Below are positions 17,289 through 26,914 of a DNA stretch of 64,000 nt, piece by piece. The notes under the pieces are model-generated. The model was given only the letters and a program-made list of their open reading frames with translations, had not been told where the DNA came from and searched no databases. Position 1 is the first letter of the stretch. Each line of letters begins with the position of its first letter. The translations under genes were made by a program, and so were the position numbers. The stretch covers positions 44,432 to 108,431 of the forward strand of contig NZ_JABEYA020000019.1 of assembly GCF_013074385.2 (NCBI RefSeq), read 5' to 3'. Source of the DNA: Vibrio ostreicida (GTDB lineage Bacteria; Pseudomonadota; Gammaproteobacteria; Enterobacterales; Vibrionaceae).

Positions 17289-18179
17289 ATGAACATTAAA
17301 TATCTGCAGTTATTCATTCACCTTTGTGATAGTAAGAGCTTTGCCAAGACGGCTACAGCCATGCATATCAGCCCATCGGCCCTTAGCCGGCAGATTCAAA
17401 AACTTGAAAACGATACCAGACAGGTGTTGTTTGTCCGTGACAACCGAAGTGTGGAACTGACTCCTGCCGCCAAAAAGCTGTTGCCCGTTGCACTAAAGAT
17501 TTTAGGCGAATGGCAGAACTACAATGCCCAACTGATCGGTCAGGACGAAGAGCTGAAAGGCGAGATCCGCCTTTTTTGTTCCGTGACGGCAAGCTATAGC
17601 CACCTACCAGAATTGCTGTCTGATTTCCGCCTCCAACACCCCTTCATAGAATTTAAGATTTCGACAGGCGATCCCGCGCAAGCGATTGAAAAAGTACTCG
17701 CCGATGAAACAGATATTGCCATTTCGGCCAAGCCCGAACAGCTTCCGGCCCGAATTGCCTTCGAAACGATTAGCGAAATCCCTTTGTCCGTCATTGCACC
17801 CGCTGGTGTGAGTAACTTCGCAGAAGAATTGCGCAGAGACCAACCTGAATGGTCTTCGATTCCTTTTATTGTTCCCGAGTCTGGTACAGCGCGTGAACGT
17901 GCCAATGCGTGGTTTAAGACGATGAAAATCAAACCGACCATCTACGCGCAAGTCTCCGGTCATGAAGCCATTGTTAGCATGGTTGCCTTGGGATGCGGCG
18001 TAGGTATCGCCCCTGATGTGGTGATCAACAACAGCCCCGTAAAAGAGAAAATCCAACGTCTTAAAGTCGCTTCGATTGCCCCCTTTAAATTGGGCGTTTG
18101 CTGCAAACGTTCACAATTAAATAATCCATTGGTCAAAGCACTCTGGGAAATGGCACACAACACGTATATTGCATCGTGA
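17289..18179 (+). CDS. ilvY: LysR-family activator IlvY
   Basis: HTH activator of ilvC, 296 aa. The N-terminal HTH contains FAKTATAMHISPSALSRQIQ. The effector domain carries the IlvY-like stretches IRLFCSVTASYSHLPELL and GHEAIVSMVALGCGVGIAP. ATG 17289 is preferred to a TTG at 17256 because the protein then starts MNIKYLQLFIHLCDS, as IlvY proteins do; the TTG also lies in the candidate operator. Position next to ilvC supports the identity strongly. Confidence 0.93.
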   Translation: MNIKYLQLFIHLCDSKSFAKTATAMHISPSALSRQIQKLENDTRQVLFVRDNRSVELTPAAKKLLPVALKILGEWQNYNAQLIGQDEELKGEIRLFCSVTASYSHLPELLSDFRLQHPFIEFKISTGDPAQAIEKVLADETDIAISAKPEQLPARIAFETISEIPLSVIAPAGVSNFAEELRRDQPEWSSIPFIVPESGTARERANAWFKTMKIKPTIYAQVSGHEAIVSMVALGCGVGIAPDVVINNSPVKEKIQRLKVASIAPFKLGVCCKRSQLNNPLVKALWEMAHNTYIAS

Positions 18180-18274
18180 TGGGCGTAACTTTTGCATGAT
18201 GACACCGCCACCTTGTCAAAAGTTGGCTTTGTTTATCATCATAATCAAAGAGTCAGCGGTAAAGAGGCGCCGAA

Positions 18275-19663
18275 TTAGATAACCCGAGAAAACTGCTGCT
18301 GGCGAGTCTTCACTCTGAGGTATTTATCGAAACACATACAGATGTTGCGAATCAACAAACGTCCCCTCAACGTGACGCTAATCTCTTGCTCATTGATTTC
18401 CACTAACTGGTCATCAACAAAGTTTTGCAGCAGAGACAGATCTTGCGCAAAATAATGATCAAACTTGACCGAAAACGCGTCCTCGAACCCCACTTTATCC
18501 AGTTTAAAATTACAGATAAGTTGTTTAATCACTTCTCTACGAAGTAAGTCATCACTATCTAATAAAACACCTTTAAATAAAGCATGGTGTTTTTCATTAA
18601 CTTGAGAATAATACGTTTTCAACTCTTTTTGGTTTTGCGCATAAGCATGACCAACCATGGAGATCGCCGAAACACCAAAGCCAACCAAATCCGCTTCACC
18701 TTGGGTTGTGTAGCCCTGAAAATTACGGTGTAATTTGCCCTCACGCTGAGCGACAGCAAGCTCATCATCCGACTGAGCAAAATGATCCATACCGATAAAT
18801 TGATATTTTGCCTCAGTCAGGGTCGCAATCGTATCCTGAAAAATGGCCATCTTTTCTTCAGGTTGTGGCAAATCTTCTTCCTTGATTCTGCGTTGGGCCG
18901 CAAACAGCTGTGGCATATGAGCATAATTAAACACCGACAGGCGCTCTGGTTTCATGGTTAAAACTTGCCTAACGGTTTCAGCGAAAGAAGCCTTGGTCTG
19001 TTTGGGGAGGCCATAAATCAGATCTAGGTTTGTTGACCGAAACCCCAATTGCTTCGCCCGCTCAACCAAAGCAAAGATAAAGGCTTCATCTTGCTCTCGG
19101 TTAACTCGCTTTTGAACCTCTTTGTTGAAGTCCTGAACACCGATACTTAGGCGGTTGAAACCTTCCTGACGCAAATGGTCAAGCATATCGATTTTAATTT
19201 CACGTGGGTCCACTTCAATACTGATTTCGGCGTCAGGTTGAAACAAAAATTCGCCGCGTAAAATCGTCATTAGACGACTAATTTGATGTGTCGTTAGAAA
19301 TGTCGGTGTGCCACCACCAAAATGGAGCTGAGTGATTTTACGTCCTTTCAGCAGTGCCGCGCGAGTTCGAATTTCCAATTCCAAGACATCGAGATATTGG
19401 TCTGCTTTATGTGTCTGGCGGGTGATCGTTTTGTTACAGCCACAGTAATAACAAAGCTTATGGCAAAAAGGGATATGGATATATAAAGATAAGGGCCGCT
19501 GAGGGTATTCTGTGCAAGCCCGATCATAATCAGCGATCGTGAACGCTTCATGAAATTCTAACGCGGTAGGATATGAAGTATACCTTGGTCCAGAATAATT
19601 GTATTTATTCAAAATCGCTTGGTCCCAGACGAGTTGCTGGTTGGCGATGGCTGGCTGAGACAT
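18275..19663 (-). CDS. hemN: Oxygen-independent coproporphyrinogen III dehydrogenase
   Basis: Radical SAM enzyme that oxidatively decarboxylates coproporphyrinogen III in anaerobic heme synthesis. It is 462 aa. The radical SAM cluster motif is CHKLCYYC with cysteines at 67, 71 and 74, and the extra Cys 76 of HemN follows. NYSGPRYTSYPTALEF near the N-terminus and the C-terminal RLLIRNICMCFD are HemN-specific. It ends a minus-strand run that begins with the methyltransferase and yihI, though a 173-bp gap suggests it also has its own promoter. hemB is 8.4 kb away. Confidence 0.95.
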   Translation of the reverse strand: MSQPAIANQQLVWDQAILNKYNYSGPRYTSYPTALEFHEAFTIADYDRACTEYPQRPLSLYIHIPFCHKLCYYCGCNKTITRQTHKADQYLDVLELEIRTRAALLKGRKITQLHFGGGTPTFLTTHQISRLMTILRGEFLFQPDAEISIEVDPREIKIDMLDHLRQEGFNRLSIGVQDFNKEVQKRVNREQDEAFIFALVERAKQLGFRSTNLDLIYGLPKQTKASFAETVRQVLTMKPERLSVFNYAHMPQLFAAQRRIKEEDLPQPEEKMAIFQDTIATLTEAKYQFIGMDHFAQSDDELAVAQREGKLHRNFQGYTTQGEADLVGFGVSAISMVGHAYAQNQKELKTYYSQVNEKHHALFKGVLLDSDDLLRREVIKQLICNFKLDKVGFEDAFSVKFDHYFAQDLSLLQNFVDDQLVEINEQEISVTLRGRLLIRNICMCFDKYLRVKTRQQQFSRVI

Positions 19664-19836
19664 GGTGTGTTCCGTTACGAATGATTGATGAATATGACCA
19701 CGATAATTATCCGGCTATTTTGCCATACGCCAAGCAGCGTCGCCGAATCTCTTGTGTTTTTTCGTCACTAATATTCAAAATTGATAGCTCGATCACTGAC
19801 CTCTCAAAGTCAGGAATCGAACTTTCATCAATCAAA

Positions 19837-20325
19837 CTAAATCATCTGAACAGTGATTTGATTATTTAATGGCTGTACTTTCTTCTGGAGTATCTTCAAT
19901 TCAGAAATGATCGCCTGCTCTAATCTAGATTCGGCTTTCTGCCGCTCTAAATTCTGCTTCATACGTTCTCGCTTCGCCAGTTTTTGTCGCTCTTCACCAC
20001 GTGGCATCACTTTTACAATATGAAAAAGCTCTGAGGTTGCTGGGAATTCTTTATCAAATTCAACACGATCTGAACCTTGGACGTAGTCCATAATATTGTA
20101 TACTCGGATGCTGATCTCTGATAAATCACATTGTCCTTGGATACCAGCCAAACACAGAATATTAACACTCTCGAAAATGTTCGCATTGCGTTTTTCAATG
20201 GCGATCTTTTGGTGCTGAAGTTGCAATTCATTTTGCTTCTTCAGCTGGAGAAGAAGGTAACCCGCATAAAAAGCTAAAGCGAGAATGATGACTCCACCCA
20301 ACGTCGCTAGTAAGGTTACATTCAT
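19837..20325 (-). CDS. DUF2489 family protein
   Basis: 162 aa with one N-terminal membrane span (about residues 6-28, LATLGGVIILALAFYAGYLL) followed by a charged cytoplasmic helical part. One segment, VNILCLAGIQGQCDLSEISIR, is typical of this family of unknown function. The C-terminal 60 residues are rich in Arg, Lys and Glu and likely form a coiled coil. It starts six bases after yihI. I know of no assigned function. Confidence 0.78.
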   Translation of the reverse strand: MNVTLLATLGGVIILALAFYAGYLLLQLKKQNELQLQHQKIAIEKRNANIFESVNILCLAGIQGQCDLSEISIRVYNIMDYVQGSDRVEFDKEFPATSELFHIVKVMPRGEERQKLAKRERMKQNLERQKAESRLEQAIISELKILQKKVQPLNNQITVQMI

Positions 20326-20331
20326 AGCGCT

Positions 20332-20898
20332 CTAATCCTTAAGCTGGTTCAAGTCCAAACCTGCAAACTGAGAGAGAAGCTCTTCATCAGTGGCTGGTTT
20401 CTTAGCTGCAACTTTTGTTGGCACAACGTCGTCTACATCGATTTCTTCCTCTATTTGTTCGGAATCCTCCTCATAAATGCCCAACTGCTTCATGAGTATT
20501 TCAATGCGTTCTAATTTCTCATCGACGTATTTTTGCAACCCTGCCCCTAAATTCTCGCCCTGCTCCAACCGATCAAGTAGCACACCCAACTGAGCATCAT
20601 TTTCAAGCATTTCCAACTCTTGTTCAGCACTCGCACGGCGAGCGGCCTTATTGGGTTTTTTATTCACTTCAACAACCAAAGGAATCTTCTTTTTGCTGCC
20701 CAACCTAGGATCACGCTTTTGACCTGAAACATAGCCGTTGCTCTCCTGAGAATCCGAGTTACGGTTACCGGTTTTAAGACCTTTACGCTTTTTGTCTTTT
20801 TTGCGTAAACGCCCTTCAACATCGGACTGAGTACGATTGCGGACAACAACAACATCTGCGTTACTGCCACCTGATCTTGATTTTTTATTACGGCTCAT
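20332..20898 (-). CDS. yihI: Der GTPase-activating protein YihI
   Basis: Modulates the ribosome-assembly GTPase Der (EngA). It is 188 aa. The very basic N-terminus starts MSRNKKSRS and is rich in Lys/Arg to about residue 95. An acidic middle (EEDSEQIEEEIDVDD) and a C-terminal DEELLSQFAGLDLNQL complete the YihI layout. It overlaps the stop of the upstream methyltransferase gene by one base. Confidence 0.9.
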   Translation of the reverse strand: MSRNKKSRSGGSNADVVVVRNRTQSDVEGRLRKKDKKRKGLKTGNRNSDSQESNGYVSGQKRDPRLGSKKKIPLVVEVNKKPNKAARRASAEQELEMLENDAQLGVLLDRLEQGENLGAGLQKYVDEKLERIEILMKQLGIYEEDSEQIEEEIDVDDVVPTKVAAKKPATDEELLSQFAGLDLNQLKD

Positions 20899-21536
20899 TA
20901 CTGGGGTTTCCTCAGTAAAATTACATCATTTCCAATAAATTCAAGTGCGAGCTGATCCCGCTCTGCCAAAAACTGAAACGTTTCCCGGCTAAAGAAGATC
21001 ACATGAGTCTGATCATTCTTGTAATGCCAAGAGGCAAACGCATCAACATCAATGACCATTTTGGTCATAAGACCAACCCAGCCACCGGGCTTCACTAAAT
21101 TTAACCATTGTTGCCACACCTTATCGGGCTGGTAAAGATGCTCGATAACCTCGGTGGCCGTGACAAAGTCATATGAACTCTCTAACACCCTCTCACTTGG
21201 ATGATAGTAGATATCGTAAAGACTCATATTGTGTCCCCGTTCTTCTAACATCAATGACAATGTCGGTCCGGGACCACACCCAAAGTCTAACCCGCAAGAA
21301 TTCGGCTCGATACATTGTAATAGAGGATCACACAGCCTCGATAAAAAGGTACGATAGCCGATATCATTGGGATCGTTATTATGCATATCGTAGTGCGCTT
21401 TTTCAGCTTTTGCATCCAACCTCTGCGGTGGATTAACAAACACCAATAGACACCGTTGGCATTGAAGATATTCGCGATGCTTATCTTCAAAGTAATGGTT
21501 TGTCTGAGTGTTGTGGCAAAGCGGACAAATATGCAT
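20898..21536 (-). CDS. Class I SAM-dependent methyltransferase
   Basis: 212 aa. The N-terminus has two CxxC pairs (CPLCHNT and CQRC), probably a zinc ribbon. The SAM-binding core follows, with LDFGCGPGPTLSLML as motif I and VTATEVIEHLYQPDKVWQQW as the post-motif. It is related to the UbiG/BioC-like group; the substrate is unknown. It is co-transcribed with yihI and is the first gene downstream of the CsrB/C-like RNA on the same strand, separated from it by that RNA's terminator. Confidence 0.85.
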   Translation of the reverse strand: MHICPLCHNTQTNHYFEDKHREYLQCQRCLLVFVNPPQRLDAKAEKAHYDMHNNDPNDIGYRTFLSRLCDPLLQCIEPNSCGLDFGCGPGPTLSLMLEERGHNMSLYDIYYHPSERVLESSYDFVTATEVIEHLYQPDKVWQQWLNLVKPGGWVGLMTKMVIDVDAFASWHYKNDQTHVIFFSRETFQFLAERDQLALEFIGNDVILLRKPQ

Positions 21537-21685
21537 GATGACATCCTAAAACGGGGATGCGAAACATACCAGAAAGTTGCAAGATAGTGGAGCACTATTG
21601 GTCAAATAACATCCAGCACCATAAAATATTCCTTATAATGATAATATTTCAACCAGAAATCTTCCTCAGATTACCATTACAGACA

Positions 21686-21995
21686 TAAAAAAAGCGATAG
21701 ACGTATCTATCGCTTTCTAAAATGCCTTTCGGCCAAACTGTGTGCACGGATTGTCGCGCATCAAGTGTCCATTTGTTTTATGTGCTTTCCTTGCAAGGGT
21801 ATTATGTTCACCATCCTAGTGAATTATTACTTTCCGTGAACATCCTGTCACTGGGCTATTCCTTAGCCGAATCCATTTCTGTGTCTATACCGTTAGACGA
21901 ATCGACCATCCTTATCAAGCAAGCATCCTGTTTACTTTCAATTCCTGATTTTCTTCAAAACCTGTCTGTCGGAATCTTTTTGCCAGCATTACGCC
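21686..21995 (-). ncRNA. CsrB/CsrC-family regulatory RNA
   Basis: This 310-nt minus-strand stretch carries about ten GGA motifs, several as CAGGATG, AAGGATG or TAGGATG in small hairpin loops (for example TTCACTAGGATGGTGAA). It ends in a clear terminator, GCGATAGA/TCTATCGC plus seven Ts (21688-21713). Such RNAs sequester the translational regulator CsrA. The place is also right: E. coli csrC lies between engB and yihI. The 5' end is approximate. No protein reads well through it. Likely driven by a VarA/UvrY-type response regulator. Confidence 0.8.
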
Positions 21996-22131
21996 GATAG
22001 GGAAACTTTACCGAGTAAACAAAATAGAGCAATCCACGAACGTAAAAAAACACGTCCATTTTTCAACTTCAATAAACTTTATTTATTTTTCATAGAGTTG
22101 TGTGTTTTTAGTAGATAAACGCCAACAAATG

Positions 22132-22149
22132 AATAGCCGATCTCTTACA
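22132..22149 (-). promoter_or_regulatory. Possible UvrY/VarA half-site upstream of the CsrB-like RNA
   Basis: Leftward sequence TGTAAGAGATC matches the first part of the TGTAAGAGATCTCTTACA-like palindrome I recall for BarA/UvrY-controlled csr RNA genes. The second half is degenerate. It is about 150 bp upstream of the RNA, with an AT-rich stretch between. Confidence 0.35.
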
Positions 22150-22205
22150 AATTAATAAGAAAGAAGTGATCAATCAGGCTCAGCGTAATGTGATACCTAT
22201 CAAAT

Positions 22206-22235
22206 GAAAAAGCCCAGACTCTATTGCCTGGGCTT
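22206..22235 (-). terminator. Cytochrome c4 gene terminator
   Basis: AAGCCCAGGCAATAGAGTCTGGGCTT: a stem AGCCCAG/CTGGGCT followed by TTTTT leftward, 35 bases after the stop codon. Confidence 0.85.
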
Positions 22236-22269
22236 CCAACAACATTGCTCGAACGAGACTCAACAGCGC

Positions 22270-22887
22270 TTAGTGCAGACCACCAACGTATTGAGATAAA
22301 GTATCGATATCTTCGTCTGTGAGTTTACTCGCAATATCTCGCATCATGCCATTCATATCATTAGCACGATTACCATCACGGAACTTCATTAGTTGAGACT
22401 TGATATAATCAGCGTGCTGGCCAGAGATTTTAGGGAAACCCGACAGTTCTGTACCGTTGCCTCTGGGTCCATGACAAGCTATACAGGCCGTGAGCCCTCG
22501 CTTAGCATCACCTGCGGTGTACAATACTTTACCCGCATCAACGATATTTTCCGGTGTCGTGTTATTTGAGATTGGCAATGACGCATAGTAGGCAGCCAGA
22601 TCTTTCATATCTTGCTCAGACAATGGCATTGCCATCGCACTCATCACAGGATCGTATCGACCTTGTTTGCCGCTACTCGTCATACCGAGTTTTAAGTCCT
22701 TCAGCTGCTTTTCTAAATACTTCGCATGCTGACCAGCAATTTTAGGGTACATTGCTAGTTGACTGTTGCCATCAGCACCGTGGCAGGCAACACAGGTTTG
22801 GGTTTTTGCTTTACCAGCTTCAATATTGCCTTGAGCCCACACAGAGCAGCTGGCTAAAAGACTCAAGATTAGCGCTAAATTCTTCAT
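22270..22887 (-). CDS. Diheme cytochrome c4
   Basis: Periplasmic electron carrier, 205 aa. The signal peptide ends at about VWAQG (residue 18). The protein consists of two similar cytochrome c domains, each with a heme site: CVACHGADGN at about residue 32 and CIACHGPRGNG at about residue 136. Repeated KIAGQHAKYLEKQL and KISGQHADYIKSQL segments show the duplication. It is divergent from engB, as in other gammaproteobacteria. Confidence 0.93.
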   Translation of the reverse strand: MKNLALILSLLASCSVWAQGNIEAGKAKTQTCVACHGADGNSQLAMYPKIAGQHAKYLEKQLKDLKLGMTSSGKQGRYDPVMSAMAMPLSEQDMKDLAAYYASLPISNNTTPENIVDAGKVLYTAGDAKRGLTACIACHGPRGNGTELSGFPKISGQHADYIKSQLMKFRDGNRANDMNGMMRDIASKLTDEDIDTLSQYVGGLH

Positions 22888-23035
22888 GACATTCCATTAT
22901 AATTATCAAGCTTCCAGTACCACTCATTTTAGCCACTCATGGTACAATAGGCGACCTTATGCCGAGCACGGTTATTTTACACAATTTCACATAAAAGTAA
23001 TCAATCGACTACACAAAGTCGAGATGGAGTTAACA

Positions 23036-23674
23036 GTGAGCGTAAAAATTCATTATCAAAACACCCATTTCATCACTAGCGCGCCTGATATCAGGCACAT
23101 GCCGGAAGATGAAGGTATAGAAGTTGCGTTCGCAGGACGTTCCAACGCGGGCAAGTCGAGTGCCTTAAACCGACTGACCAATCAGAAAAGTTTGGCGAAA
23201 ACCAGTAAAACGCCTGGTAGGACCCAGCTGATCAATTTATTTAAAGTCACAGATGGTTGCCATATCGTGGATTTGCCCGGGTATGGTTTTGCCCAAGTAC
23301 CGCTAGAAATGAAAAAGAAATGGCAGAAATCACTTGGGGAATATTTACAAAAACGCCAATGCCTCAAAGGGCTGGTCGTTTTGATGGACATCCGCCACCC
23401 CATGAAAGATTTAGACCAACAACTCATTTATTGGGCGGTCGATAGCGGCATTCCCGTTCAAGTTCTGCTAACGAAAGCAGACAAATTCAAAAGCGGTGCA
23501 CGAAAAGCACAGGTGCTTAAAATTAAAGAAGACGCCAAAGGCTTTGGTGGTGATGTTCATGTTGCCGCATTTTCGTCGTTGAAAGGCATCGGAGTGGATG
23601 TGTTACGCAACAAACTTGATCAGTGGTTTGCGCCTTCGGTTGCAGAGAATCTGGCCAATGATATTGATGAATAA
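23036..23674 (+). CDS. engB: Ribosome-biogenesis GTPase EngB/YihA/YsxC
   Basis: Essential GTPase for late 50S assembly, 212 aa. It has G1 GRSNAGKS at residues 34-41, G2 KTSKTPGRTQ, G3 DLPGYGF and G4 LLTKADK. The frame stays open back to 22886, over the cytochrome c4 start, but I chose GTG 23036. TGGAG lies six bases before it, and the protein then starts VKIHYQNTHFITSAPDIRH, as the family does. ATG 23024 in the same frame would overlap that ribosome-binding site. Confidence 0.93.
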   Translation: MSVKIHYQNTHFITSAPDIRHMPEDEGIEVAFAGRSNAGKSSALNRLTNQKSLAKTSKTPGRTQLINLFKVTDGCHIVDLPGYGFAQVPLEMKKKWQKSLGEYLQKRQCLKGLVVLMDIRHPMKDLDQQLIYWAVDSGIPVQVLLTKADKFKSGARKAQVLKIKEDAKGFGGDVHVAAFSSLKGIGVDVLRNKLDQWFAPSVAENLANDIDE

Positions 23675-23837
23675 CCCTGATCGCTCCCAATAGACCTCAC
23701 TTAACCGACTCGCCCTATCTCTTCTGGTAGGGCTTCCTCAATCATACATTGATCTCAAAGAGAAGCTCGTCATCACCGTAGAGTAAGCCGCTCATGGCAA
23801 CACGCGGAAAAGCATTGGCCTTCAAGGCGCCGCTGGA

Positions 23838-23944
23838 ATAAAAAACGCCCCAGTCAAATACTGACTGGGGCGGCTGAATTAGTTTAATCCAATAACGTGA
23901 AACAAAAGGTCTGAAAGATAGAACATCTTACCTCTGTACCCTAC
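23838..23944 (-). ncRNA. spf: Spot 42 RNA
   Basis: The 5' part GTAGGGTACAGAGGTAAGAT and the following TTCTATCTTTCAGACC are the same as I recall for E. coli Spot 42. The 3' end is GCCGCCCCAGTCAG, loop, then CTGGGGC and a T-run, also as in E. coli. Only a middle stretch differs. It lies just past polA on the same strand, its standard place. Spot 42 works with Hfq to repress catabolic genes and is itself repressed by cAMP-CRP. The rest of the 23675-24118 gap shows only a weak hairpin after engB (23711-23733) and one after polA (24083-24109). Confidence 0.95.
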
Positions 23945-24118
23945 GCGGACAAATGTACAACAAATAGTCATAAATAGGAATATTTTTTGTAATTTTTTTT
24001 CATTAAAATTTTATTAAACTACATTTAAAATAAAAACACGCCACATTGTTGAGAAATAGAAAAAGCTTAAATATCATTAGAGGCTGCTATTTCCCAAGAA
24101 TTAGCAGCCAAATACCCT

Positions 24119-26914
24119 CTAATGAGCCTGATCCCAGTTATCACCGTGCCCAGACTCCGCAATCAGTGGGACGGTCAACTCAGCGGCCGCCTCCATAAGC
24201 TCTTGTACTTTACTTTCAATTTCGGTTAAAGCTGACTCCTGAACCTCAAAAACCAATTCATCGTGCACCTGCATCAGCAATTTAACCCGTCCGTTCCCTT
24301 CGTTTGTGATCCATTCATCCACCAACAGCATTGCTTTCTTGATGATATCGGCGGCGGTCCCTTGCATCGGCGCATTGATCGCAGCACGTTCAGCGGCCTT
24401 ACGCCGCATACCGTTACGCGATTTGATTTCTGGTAAATGTAAGCGGCGACCAAAAATGGTTTCCACGTATCCCAGTTCTGCCGCTTTACTCCGGGTATCC
24501 TCCATATACTGCATGACACCGGGGTAGCGCTCAAAATAGGTATCCATATACTGCTGAGCTTCTCCACGAGGAATCCCGAGCTGTTTTGCTAAACCAAATG
24601 CGCTCATACCATAAATAAGACCGAAGTTGACCGCTTTGGCGCGGCGTCGATGCTCGGTTGACACCTCAGCTATATCCACCCCGATGATCTCAGCAGCCGT
24701 CGCCGTATGAATGTCTTTTCCTTGTTGGAAAGCATCCAGTAAAGCTTTATCACCTGATAGATGCGCCATTATGCGCAGTTCAATCTGAGAGTAATCCACA
24801 GCCATGATTTTGTAGCCATGAGGGGCAATAAACGCCTGACGGATTCGACGGCCTTCTTCGTTACGAATCGGAATATTCTGTAAATTTGGATCGGTCGAAG
24901 AAAGTCGCCCTGTTGCTGTAACGGCCTGGTGATAAGAGGTATGTACACGTCCTGTATTGGGGTTGATCATCTTCGGAAGCTTATCGGTATACGTTGATTT
25001 CAGCTTAGCTAAGCCTCGGTATTCGAGAATCAATTTAGGAAGCGGATAATCTAACGCCAACTCTTGAAGCACTTCTTCATTCGTCGAAGGCGTCCCTGAT
25101 GGTGTCTTTTTAACGACAGGAAGTCCCATCTTCTCAAAGAGAATCGCTTGAAGTTGCTTAGGTGAGTTCATATTGAATTCTTGCTCCGCAACCTCATAAG
25201 CTTTTCGTTCCAACTCATCAAGGCGTAAGGCGATCTCCTGAGACTGAGTAGACAGTTTCATGTCATCAATCAAGACGCCTGTGCGTTCAATTCGAGATAA
25301 AACAGGCACAAGCGGAACTTCCACCTCTTGATAGATCGCTAGGAGTTTTTGATCTTCACGGATGCTATCCATCAAACGATTGTGCAGTCTCAAGGTCACA
25401 TCCGCATCTTCCGCTGCGTAAGGGGACGCCTCTTCCAAATCAATTTGATTAAACGTCAGTTGTTTCTTGCCTTTTCCTGCGATTTGTTCGAACGAAATAC
25501 AGCTATGCTGGAGAAACCGGAGGGCCAAGCTACCCATATCATGCTTGCCACCCACACTGTTATAAACATAAGAAGCCAACATCGTATCATGAGAGATGCC
25601 CTGCATATCAATATGATAGCGAGCCAACACACTTGCATCGTATTTTAGGTTCTGGCCCACTTTAGCTTGATTTTGGTCTTCTAGAATAGGCTTCAGTCTT
25701 TCCAAGACCCAATCACGATCCAACTGCGCTGGCGCATCCAGATAATCATGGGCAACCGGCACATAAGCAGCACTCCCTTCTTCCACAGCAAATGACAGCC
25801 CGACTAGGTTAGCCACCATATAATCCAAACTGTCCGTTTCGGTGTCAAAAGCAAAGACTTCTGATGCTTTCAGCTTTTCAAGCCATGCATCAAATGACGC
25901 TTCATCAAGGACCGTTTGGTAGTGGCTGCGGTCAATAGCCACAGGTGAACTATTGATTTCACCTACTGAAGCTTTCGATGAATCACCACGGTTTTCAGCG
26001 ACTTTGCCATCCGCCTCTATGACGCCAGACCCTCCATCAAGCAGTTCATTCAACCATGATTTAAACACGAGCTGTCCGTATAACTGAATAAGCTCATCGG
26101 TATTTGGCTCAGCTTTCAGCAATGAATCGGGACTCTGTTCGAGCTCAACATCTAGCTTAATTGTCGCCAGTTGATAAGAAAGCTGAGCATTATCTTTGTT
26201 ATCGGCCAGCTTTTTCGCCATGGTTTTAGAGCCACGGAATCCCAACGGCGCAATATCATCAAGGTTGTTATAGATCGTCTCAAGACTTCCTATACCCTGA
26301 AGCAACGCGGTCGCCGTTTTTTCACCCACGCCCGGGACACCAGGGATATTATCGACTTTATCCCCCATCAAGGCTAGGTAATCAATAATCAAATCTGGTG
26401 GAACACCGAACTTATCAATCACTCCTTCACGGTCCATAACAACATTGGTCATTGTATTAATGAGAGTCACATGGTCATCGACTAGCTGAGCCATATCTTT
26501 GTCACCAGTGCTGATCAACACTGGCATACCCGCTTGAGAGGCCTGATTAGCCAGCGTACCGATCACGTCATCCGCTTCGACACCGGAAATACAGATAAGT
26601 GGTAAGCCCATCGCTCGAATAACATTATGCAGAGGCTCAATCTGACAACGAAGCTCGTCTGGCATTGAAGGACGGTTGGCTTTGTACTCCGGAAACATAT
26701 CATCTCGAAACGTTTTACCCTTAGCATCAAAGACAACTGCGATACGATCTGAAGAGAACTGACGCATCATGCTACGCAACATATTAACCACACCATAAAC
26801 AGCATTGGTCTGAATGTCGCCATTACTCATGGTTTCAGGGTAAGCGTGAAATGCACGATAAAGATAAGAAGAACCGTCAATTAAGATTAACGGGTTGTCT
26901 GGAATACGAGCCAT
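24119..26914 (-). CDS. polA: DNA polymerase I
   Basis: Repair and Okazaki-fragment polymerase, 931 aa. The 5' nuclease domain (about residues 1-300) starts with PLILIDGSSYLYRAFHA. The 3'-5' exonuclease domain keeps its acidic residues (FAFDTETDSLD, NLKYDASVLARY, YAAEDADVTLRL), so proofreading should be active. The polymerase domain has DYSQIELRIMAHL, an O-helix in RRRAKAVNFGLIYGMSAFG, and VHDELVFEV. ATG 26914 is used because GTGA precedes it and the family starts there; a TTG at 26932 is the longer option. Confidence 0.96.
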   Translation of the reverse strand: MARIPDNPLILIDGSSYLYRAFHAYPETMSNGDIQTNAVYGVVNMLRSMMRQFSSDRIAVVFDAKGKTFRDDMFPEYKANRPSMPDELRCQIEPLHNVIRAMGLPLICISGVEADDVIGTLANQASQAGMPVLISTGDKDMAQLVDDHVTLINTMTNVVMDREGVIDKFGVPPDLIIDYLALMGDKVDNIPGVPGVGEKTATALLQGIGSLETIYNNLDDIAPLGFRGSKTMAKKLADNKDNAQLSYQLATIKLDVELEQSPDSLLKAEPNTDELIQLYGQLVFKSWLNELLDGGSGVIEADGKVAENRGDSSKASVGEINSSPVAIDRSHYQTVLDEASFDAWLEKLKASEVFAFDTETDSLDYMVANLVGLSFAVEEGSAAYVPVAHDYLDAPAQLDRDWVLERLKPILEDQNQAKVGQNLKYDASVLARYHIDMQGISHDTMLASYVYNSVGGKHDMGSLALRFLQHSCISFEQIAGKGKKQLTFNQIDLEEASPYAAEDADVTLRLHNRLMDSIREDQKLLAIYQEVEVPLVPVLSRIERTGVLIDDMKLSTQSQEIALRLDELERKAYEVAEQEFNMNSPKQLQAILFEKMGLPVVKKTPSGTPSTNEEVLQELALDYPLPKLILEYRGLAKLKSTYTDKLPKMINPNTGRVHTSYHQAVTATGRLSSTDPNLQNIPIRNEEGRRIRQAFIAPHGYKIMAVDYSQIELRIMAHLSGDKALLDAFQQGKDIHTATAAEIIGVDIAEVSTEHRRRAKAVNFGLIYGMSAFGLAKQLGIPRGEAQQYMDTYFERYPGVMQYMEDTRSKAAELGYVETIFGRRLHLPEIKSRNGMRRKAAERAAINAPMQGTAADIIKKAMLLVDEWITNEGNGRVKLLMQVHDELVFEVQESALTEIESKVQELMEAAAELTVPLIAESGHGDNWDQAH

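Noticed and set aside
21722..22000. Plus-strand 92-aa open frame
   Set aside because: Lies antisense to the CsrB/C-like RNA; no ribosome-binding site or family, and its Ser/Leu-rich make-up follows from the TCC-rich complement of GGA motifs.
22886..23035. N-terminal extension of EngB
   Set aside because: Would begin over the cytochrome c4 start and cover the intergenic promoter region; the GTG at 23036 has a good ribosome-binding site and family-like N-terminus.
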